A stretch of DNA of 10,195 bases, taken from Kangiellaceae bacterium. Its GTDB lineage: Bacteria > Pseudomonadota > Gammaproteobacteria > Enterobacterales > Kangiellaceae. Positions 5,789 through 10,195 of this stretch are shown piece after piece (position 1 is the first letter of the stretch; every line of letters starts with the position of its first letter). Below the pieces are notes generated by a model. The model saw only the letters and a list, made by a program, of their open reading frames with translations, searched no databases and was not told where the DNA came from. The position numbers were made by a program, and so were the translations under genes. Location: contig JAUUYO010000120.1 of NCBI GenBank assembly GCA_030590405.1, positions 1 through 10,195 on the forward strand. Reading direction: 5' to 3'.

Positions 5789-6507
5789 TTACTTGTCTCT
5801 ACTTCTGTTATTTCTGCTCCAGCTACCTCGATTCTATTGAACATCAGATCCCACATCCCATGGCCAAGGCCTTCACCGCGTTTTTGAAATTTGGTGCTCG
5901 GCCGGTTTTCTGGTTTAGGAATATAATCATCGCTAGCTGAGCAATTTTGCCAGCCCTCGGCCGCGCGCATAACTTTGAGCATATGTTTGGCATAGTCCTG
6001 CCAATCAGTCGCCATATGAAAATGACCGTTAGTTTGAATTTTGCTATGCAAAAGCTGGACAAATTCTGGATTAACGATACGCCGTTTATGGTGTTTACGC
6101 TTGTGCCAGGGATCGGGGAAAAATAGCTGTAAAAGCTCGATGGAGGAGTCAGTCACCATATCGCTGAGGACTTCAACCGCGTCATGGGAAATCACCCGAA
6201 TATTGCTAATATCGGCATCTTTCATTTTAACCAGCAGCGAGCCCACGCCGGGTCGGTGCACTTCAATGCCGATAAAATTACGCTTTGGATAACAAGCTGC
6301 CTGTTCAACCAATGACGCTCCCATGCCAAAACCAATTTCGATGCTGACCGGCGCGTCGTTGCCGAAAAGCGCTTTAAAATCCAGTAGTTGTTTTTGGTAA
6401 TCAAATCCGTAGATCGGCATCATGGTTTCATAAGCGAGAGTTTGTCCAGGCGTCATGCGCCCTTCTCGCTTTACAAAACTTCTGATTTTTCGCTTAAGAT
6501 ATTCCAC
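5785..6507 (-). CDS. trmB: tRNA (guanine-N7)-methyltransferase
   Basis: A cytoplasmic SAM-dependent enzyme that makes 7-methylguanosine at position 46 in the variable loop of many tRNAs. Of 240 residues, RIRSFVKREG-like text (here KIRSFVKREGRMT) opens the conserved part. EIGFGMG (57-63) is the SAM loop, followed by GIEVHRPGVG and HDAVEVL. FFPDPWHKRKHHKRR (129-143), ATDW (166-169) and TKFQKRGEGLGHGMWDLMF (205-223) are TrmB signatures. A tail of about 15 residues follows. The start is GTG at 6507 with no good Shine-Dalgarno. A stop at 6541-6543 limits the frame upstream and no ATG precedes the conserved part, so GTG is the best choice. It overlaps glpE by four bases and is divergent from the SLC13 permease. 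Identification is certain, the start less so. Confidence 0.96.
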   Translation of the reverse strand: MEYLKRKIRSFVKREGRMTPGQTLAYETMMPIYGFDYQKQLLDFKALFGNDAPVSIEIGFGMGASLVEQAACYPKRNFIGIEVHRPGVGSLLVKMKDADISNIRVISHDAVEVLSDMVTDSSIELLQLFFPDPWHKRKHHKRRIVNPEFVQLLHSKIQTNGHFHMATDWQDYAKHMLKVMRAAEGWQNCSASDDYIPKPENRPSTKFQKRGEGLGHGMWDLMFNRIEVAGAEITEVETSK

Positions 6508-6539
6508 AAATTGACCAATAGTTAACCTTGAGGTGCGGG

Positions 6540-6570
6540 ATTATATCGATCTAGCAGGCAAAAATCTCAA
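6540..6570 (-). promoter_or_regulatory. candidate promoter of trmB-glpE
   Basis: On the minus strand a perfect TATAAT (6545-6540) lies 19 bp after TTGAGA (6570-6565). The spacer is long but the -10 is consensus. Transcription would begin near 6533, giving a leader of about 26 nt. Confidence 0.5.
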
Positions 6571-6578
6571 ATAAACGA

Positions 6579-6606
6579 TTGACCATTTGCCAGAAAATGC
6601 TAGTTT
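6579..6606 (+). promoter_or_regulatory. candidate promoter of the SLC13 permease gene
   Basis: TTGACC (6579-6584), a 16-bp spacer ending in TGC (an extended -10 element), then TAGTTT (6601-6606). The start point would be near 6613, 33 nt before the ATG. Its -35 box is only eight bases from that of the divergent trmB promoter. Confidence 0.4.
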
Positions 6607-6645
6607 TAGCGTTGTTGCCTTAAAATTACGGACTATCAACACTCG

Positions 6646-8484
6646 ATGTTCCCATCTATACCCAATTATCACGCCTTAGCGGTTCTTTTGCTTACCGGTG
6701 TCGCGCTTTATTTATTCCGCAGGGAAGACATTCGGCTGGAATCGAGTTGCCTTGGGGTGTTGATTTTACTGGCAGTTGGCTTTGAAATTTTTCCTTTTCT
6801 GTCTGAAACCGGTGAACACCTGGAATCGATCGACTTTTTCTTTGGCTTTGGTCACGAAGCTTTAATCGCAGTTTGCGCGCTGATGATTGCCGGACAGGGC
6901 CTGGTCAGAACCGGCGCATTAGAACCGGTTGGCCGGATGTTGGGTAAGCTGTGGCGAATTAGCCCGACTTTTTCATTACTCATCACCTTGGTGGTTTCTG
7001 GTATTTTATCGGCATTTATGAACAATACTCCGATTGTGGTATTGATGTTACCGATATTGATCAGTGTGGCTGTCAGAACAAATACCTCAGCTTCGGGATT
7101 ATTAATGCCGATGGGTTTTGCCACTTTGGTGGGCGGTATGTCAACCACTGTTGGTACATCCACCAATTTGCTGGTGGTCGCGGTTGCCTCTGAGCAAGGC
7201 ATGGCGCGCATGGGGTTATTTGATTTTGCGGTACCGGCACTGGTTGCTGGCAGTGTTGCGATTATTTACCTTTGGCTGGTTGCGCCTAAAATGTTACCCG
7301 AGCGCCAAACCGCGCTGGAGAATGAAGCGCCGCGAATTTTCACCGCCCATCTAACTATTGATGAAGAAGGCTTTTCGGTTGGTAAAACTTTAGCCGAAAT
7401 CATCGAACATTCGGATGGCTTGTTGAAGGTTGAGAGAATTCAACGTTCCGGTGTCAGTTCCGATATACGCATTATGCCGATGCCCGATGTGATTTTACAC
7501 GCCGGTGATAAGGTGAGAGTCTCTGATAATGCCGAGAATCTAAAGGATTATGAAAAAATTCTGGGCGCAAAATTATTTGTCGGCAAGCAGCAGGTCGATG
7601 AAGCTCATCCGCTCACCGCTGACGATCAACAGCTGGTCGAAGTCATTGTCGCGCCGGGCTCTCCACTGGCAGGCTCTACCTTAAAAAATATTCGTTTTGT
7701 GGATCAATACTCCCTGGTGGCAGTAGCATTGCATCGTGAAGGGAAAGAGATCAATCTATTCAAAAAGCTCGGCAGTATCTCATTGCACGTAGGGGATATT
7801 TTACTGGTGCAAGGCTCCCGCGATAAGATTGCTGAAATGAAGAAAAAAGGCGATTTTTTAATTTTGGACGCGACCACCGATCTACCGCACACTTCCAAAG
7901 CGCCGGTGGCATTAGCGATTATGCTGGGCATTGTCGGGATTGCCGCATTAGGTATTTTGCCGATCGCGATCAGCGCACTGGTGGGAGTATTACTTTTGCT
8001 GACCACTAAATGCATAAATTGGATGGATGCAGGAAGAGCCTTAAGCACTCAGGTGATTTTAATCGTAGTCGCCAGTTTGGCGCTTGGCGAAGCGCTGATG
8101 AAAACGGGAGGCGCGGAATATTTGGCAGAAGTATTTTTATATTCAACCTCGGGATGGCACCCGGCATTTATACTCAGCGGATTAATGTTATTGCTGGCCA
8201 TTTTGACCAATATTGTTTCGAATAATGCTGCGGCGGTCATCGGTACACCGATTGCGATCAGCGTCGCGACTCAATTAAATTTATCGCCAGAACCTTTTGT
8301 CATCGCCGTTTTATTTGGCGCAAACTTCAGTTATGCCACGCCGATGGCTTACAAAACTAATCTATTAGTGATGAACGCTGGTGGTTATCACTTTTCTGAC
8401 TTTATCCGCATAGGGGTTCCGCTGGTGGTGATCATGTGGATCACATTGTCGCTATTTATTCCTTATTATTACGACATTATTTAA
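6646..8484 (+). CDS. SLC13 (DASS) family permease with two RCK_C-like domains
   Basis: A 612-residue inner-membrane protein. Two hydrophobic halves (about 8-215 and 418-608) flank a soluble block (about 229-405). The block holds two TrkA-C/RCK_C-like domains, each with a GD-x-(ILV) turn: HAGDKVRV near 286-293 and HVGDILLVQG near 381-390. Each half carries the asparagine/threonine signatures of divalent anion/sodium symporters: MNNTPIVVLMLPI (125-137) and TSTNLLV (171-177), then TNIVSNNAAAVIGTPIA (521-537) and YKTNLLVMNAGGY (569-581). Overall layout resembles E. coli YfbS and algal/plant SAC1-like sulfate or silicate transporters. Family members carry sulfate, dicarboxylates or other anions, so no substrate is assigned. 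No clear Shine-Dalgarno precedes the ATG. It is divergent from trmB; mutY follows 52 bp later and may be cotranscribed. Confidence 0.9.
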   Translation: MFPSIPNYHALAVLLLTGVALYLFRREDIRLESSCLGVLILLAVGFEIFPFLSETGEHLESIDFFFGFGHEALIAVCALMIAGQGLVRTGALEPVGRMLGKLWRISPTFSLLITLVVSGILSAFMNNTPIVVLMLPILISVAVRTNTSASGLLMPMGFATLVGGMSTTVGTSTNLLVVAVASEQGMARMGLFDFAVPALVAGSVAIIYLWLVAPKMLPERQTALENEAPRIFTAHLTIDEEGFSVGKTLAEIIEHSDGLLKVERIQRSGVSSDIRIMPMPDVILHAGDKVRVSDNAENLKDYEKILGAKLFVGKQQVDEAHPLTADDQQLVEVIVAPGSPLAGSTLKNIRFVDQYSLVAVALHREGKEINLFKKLGSISLHVGDILLVQGSRDKIAEMKKKGDFLILDATTDLPHTSKAPVALAIMLGIVGIAALGILPIAISALVGVLLLLTTKCINWMDAGRALSTQVILIVVASLALGEALMKTGGAEYLAEVFLYSTSGWHPAFILSGLMLLLAILTNIVSNNAAAVIGTPIAISVATQLNLSPEPFVIAVLFGANFSYATPMAYKTNLLVMNAGGYHFSDFIRIGVPLVVIMWITLSLFIPYYYDII

Positions 8485-8504
8485 AGTCCAGGTTCCAGAA
8501 AATG

Positions 8505-8528
8505 GTAGGAGCGCGCGTCCCGCCGCGA
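8505..8528 (+). repeat. REP-like palindrome, class C, directly upstream of mutY
   Basis: A GTAG head (8505-8508) is followed by a GC-rich hairpin: CGCGCG (8512-8517) with CGCCGCG (8521-8527), one bulge and loop TCC. It fills most of the 52-bp gap between the permease and mutY and ends eight bases before the mutY start. No T-run follows on the plus strand, so it is not a standard terminator. It resembles the GTAGGAGCG-type repeats common in gammaproteobacteria. Confidence 0.65.
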
Positions 8529-8536
8529 AAAAATAT

Positions 8537-9556
8537 TTGAAAACAATTACATCCACCCAGTTCTCAAAAAAACTACTTCAATTTTACGATCAACAGGGTC
8601 GTAAGGATCTACCGTGGCAGCAAAATAAATCAGCCTACAGCGTGTGGGTATCCGAAATTATGCTGCAACAGACTCAAGTCAAAACGGTAATCCCCTATTA
8701 TTTAAAGTTTATCAGCTCGTTTGCCACGGTCGAGCTACTGGCAAAGGCGGATGTCGACGAGGTTTTACATCGTTGGGCGGGGCTTGGTTATTATTCCAGA
8801 GCAAGAAACTTACACGCTTGCGCAAAAATAGTGGTTGAGCAGTATCAAGGGGAATTTCCTTTAGATCTTGAATCCATGGTCAAATTGCCGGGCATTGGTG
8901 AATCCACCGGCGGCGCGATATTGTCGCTGGCCTACGGTCTTCCTGAAGCGATTTTAGATGGTAATGTTAAACGGGTACTGGCGAGAGTGTTTTTAGTCGA
9001 TGGTTGGTATGGCAACACTCAGGTAAGCAAGGCACTATGGCAACTGTCTCGAGAATACACCCCAAAACTGCGCACAGGCGATTTTAATCAGGCGATGATG
9101 GATTTAGGTGCCGATATTTGTAACCGCGCCAAGCCGCGATGTGAGGAGTGCCCTTTATCCAAACACTGCCTAGCCAATCTACAAGATAAAACAAAAGAAT
9201 ACCCTCATCGTAAACCCAGTAAAAAAATACCGACAAAACAAGCGACCATGCTATTAACCCTCAATAAACAAAATCAGATTCAATTGTTCAAGCGCCCACC
9301 TAGCGGTATCTGGGGCGGATTATGGAGTTTGCCAGAAGAAACACATCCATCAAAAAAAACAATTTTGGTGGATAAGTTCAAGCATACATTTAGCCATTTT
9401 CACCTTCAGATAAAGGTCATAAAAGGCTCGCAAACGAACAGAGTGGAAGATAATAGCGCCCTGGCATGGCATAATATCGGCGATTTAACCAAGTTGGCTT
9501 TACCAACACCGATCAAGAAATTCTTATATAAACAATTTAAAATCAAAGAGAAATAA
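8537..9556 (+). CDS. mutY: A/G-specific adenine DNA glycosylase
   Basis: This base-excision repair enzyme removes adenine mispaired with 8-oxoguanine. Of 339 residues (E. coli about 350), the helix-hairpin-helix glycosylase core comes first. Glu40 in SEIMLQQTQV is the catalytic acid, LPGIGESTGGAI (117-128) is the hairpin, and Asp141 in DGNVKRVLAR is the catalytic aspartate. The [4Fe-4S] cysteines are C195, C202, C205 and C211 (C-x6-C-x2-C-x5-C). The C-terminal NUDIX-like domain that reads 8-oxoG has GIWGGLWSLPE and FKHTFSHFHLQI. The start is TTG at 8537, the only initiator codon before the conserved TQFSKKLLQFYDQQGRKDLPW. No Shine-Dalgarno is visible and a REP-like hairpin ends eight bases upstream, which may limit expression. 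yggX follows three bases after the stop. Function certain, start moderately so. Confidence 0.96.
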   Translation: MKTITSTQFSKKLLQFYDQQGRKDLPWQQNKSAYSVWVSEIMLQQTQVKTVIPYYLKFISSFATVELLAKADVDEVLHRWAGLGYYSRARNLHACAKIVVEQYQGEFPLDLESMVKLPGIGESTGGAILSLAYGLPEAILDGNVKRVLARVFLVDGWYGNTQVSKALWQLSREYTPKLRTGDFNQAMMDLGADICNRAKPRCEECPLSKHCLANLQDKTKEYPHRKPSKKIPTKQATMLLTLNKQNQIQLFKRPPSGIWGGLWSLPEETHPSKKTILVDKFKHTFSHFHLQIKVIKGSQTNRVEDNSALAWHNIGDLTKLALPTPIKKFLYKQFKIKEK

Positions 9557-9559
9557 ATA

Positions 9560-9823
9560 ATGGTTTTTTGCCAAAAACTACAAAAAGAAGGCTCACCAGT
9601 GGCCTTTGCCCCGATCCCTGGTGAATTAGGCCAGCGAATAATAGAAAATATCTGCGATGAAGGCTGGAAAATGTGGATAAAGCATCAAACCATGTTAATC
9701 AACGAAAAACACTTAAGTTTAGCCGATGCCAAAAGTCGGGAATATTTAAAAGGCGAAATGGAGAAATTTCTATTTGGCGGCGATTTTGATGAAGTTGAGG
9801 GATATGTTCCGGAGAAGAAATGA
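9560..9823 (+). CDS. yggX: probable Fe(II)-trafficking protein YggX
   Basis: A small cytoplasmic protein (87 residues; family about 90) linked in enteric bacteria to protection of labile Fe-S clusters and iron handling under oxidative stress; its biochemical role is still debated. Family text is clear: FCQKLQKE with the conserved Cys4, PGELGQRI (residues 19-26), the TMLINEKHLSLADAK stretch, then FLFGGD and EGYVPE at the end. It starts three bases after the mutY stop, behind a weak AAGAG, so the two genes form one operon. This pair is conserved in many gammaproteobacteria and fits the fact that MutY carries a [4Fe-4S] cluster. No terminator is visible between its stop and the tRNA promoter. 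Confidence 0.95.
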   Translation: MVFCQKLQKEGSPVAFAPIPGELGQRIIENICDEGWKMWIKHQTMLINEKHLSLADAKSREYLKGEMEKFLFGGDFDEVEGYVPEKK

Positions 9824-9884
9824 TGGTATGAGCTAGCATTCTTTGACGATAACAGAAATTTATAATAAATATCCCACATCACGC

Positions 9885-9913
9885 TTGACATTAAAAGCCG
9901 ATCCTAGTTTAAT
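9885..9913 (+). promoter_or_regulatory. promoter of tRNA-Phe with GC-rich discriminator
   Basis: A perfect TTGACA (9885-9890), a 17-bp spacer and TTTAAT (9908-9913, five of six). An AT-rich stretch (9859-9872) lies upstream. The bases after the -10 are AGCGCGC, a GC-rich discriminator typical of stable-RNA promoters under stringent (ppGpp) control. The start would be near 9920, leaving a leader of about 50 nt for processing. Confidence 0.8.
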
Positions 9914-9971
9914 AGCGCGCTCTTGAGGGTGCCGAGATTACTTGGATCATCTGAGAGAATACAAAACCAGT

Positions 9972-10047
<76 letters not shown>

Positions 10048-10077
10048 TTATTACTCTTGTTTATCAAGAACTTAGAG

Positions 10078-10112
10078 AGGGTTAGCAGCTTAACAGGCGC
10101 TAACCCTTTTTT
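10078..10112 (+). terminator. rho-independent terminator of tRNA-Phe
   Basis: A 9-bp perfect stem, AGGGTTAGC (10078-10086) with GCTAACCCT (10099-10107), has a 12-base loop and is followed by a run of T's to 10112. It lies 30 bases after the tRNA end. Confidence 0.88.
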
Positions 10113-10114
10113 GT

Positions 10115-10134
10115 TGGGGTAACGCTGGGGTTAC
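10115..10134. repeat. two 9-bp direct repeats just past the tRNA-Phe terminator
   Basis: TGGGGTAAC (10115-10123) and TGGGGTTAC (10126-10134) are 11 bp apart, one helical turn. GTAAC and GTTAC also form a short dyad. Such helically spaced repeats resemble integrase arm-type sites next to tRNA attachment sites, but no integrase gene or duplicated tRNA end is in the window. The remaining bases to 10195 show nothing else recognisable. Confidence 0.4.
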
Positions 10135-10195
10135 ATAATTATTTGATCGAAATCGTTTTTATTTCTTTTTCAACTTCTTAATATTTGTGCACCTC

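Noticed and set aside
6852..7211. Minus-strand open frame of 119 codons inside the permease gene
   Set aside because: It is complementary to conserved SLC13 transmembrane segments with no family features of its own; the same holds for 7704-8048.
381..8528. CRISPR array formed by the palindromic repeats
   Set aside because: The repeats belong to three sequence classes in isolated pairs or singly, with no regular spacers and no cas genes.
9685..9891. Minus-strand open frame of 68 codons opposite yggX
   Set aside because: It is mostly complementary to yggX, with low-complexity serine-rich text and no supporting start signal.
10159..10194. Minus-strand lysine-rich reading frame (11 codons then a stop) entering from the right edge
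   Set aside because: It could be the C terminus of a gene beyond the window, but 11 codons cannot support a call.

Overview
The window reads as chromosomal DNA of a moderately AT-rich gammaproteobacterium. The basis is the close resemblance, by memory, of the transketolase, TrmB, GlpE, MutY and YggX proteins to their Escherichia coli counterparts, together with a mutY-yggX pair followed by a tRNA gene. Genus and order cannot be fixed from this stretch. All identifications come from reading motifs; no database search was run.

Left block (1-5479, minus strand): a central-carbon gene cluster in the transcription order tkt (transketolase), gap (glyceraldehyde-3-phosphate dehydrogenase), pgk (phosphoglycerate kinase) and fba (class II aldolase, cut by the window edge). 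Together they interconvert pentose phosphates, triose phosphates and fructose bisphosphate. They serve the non-oxidative pentose phosphate pathway and lower glycolysis or gluconeogenesis, and would also fit a Calvin-type cycle, though no Calvin-specific gene is visible. The gaps between the genes are wide (about 180-220 bp) and repeat-rich. gap-pgk and pgk-fba each hold an inverted pair of GTAG-headed palindromes resembling REP elements. tkt-gap holds an AT-rich 17-18 bp imperfect tandem array. The 5' leader of tkt holds a roughly 160-nt inverted repeat whose imperfections are biased toward G-U pairs in the tkt transcript.

Middle block (5480-8484): trmB (tRNA m7G46 methyltransferase) and glpE (single-domain rhodanese) overlap by four bases on the minus strand. 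They are transcribed divergently from a 612-aa SLC13-type permease with two cytoplasmic RCK_C-like domains on the plus strand. Two sigma70-like promoters sit back to back in the 138-bp gap.

Right block (8485-10195, plus strand): one more REP-like palindrome, then mutY (adenine glycosylase, apparent TTG start) and yggX (Fe(II) trafficking protein) three bases apart. A tRNA-Phe(GAA) gene follows with its own promoter, GC-rich discriminator and terminator. Just past it lies a short direct repeat that could mark the edge of an integrated element.

The genes themselves are ordinary housekeeping genes. The parts worth a second look are between them: the tkt leader hairpin, the REP-like pairs inside the carbon-metabolism cluster, and the sequence after tRNA-Phe.
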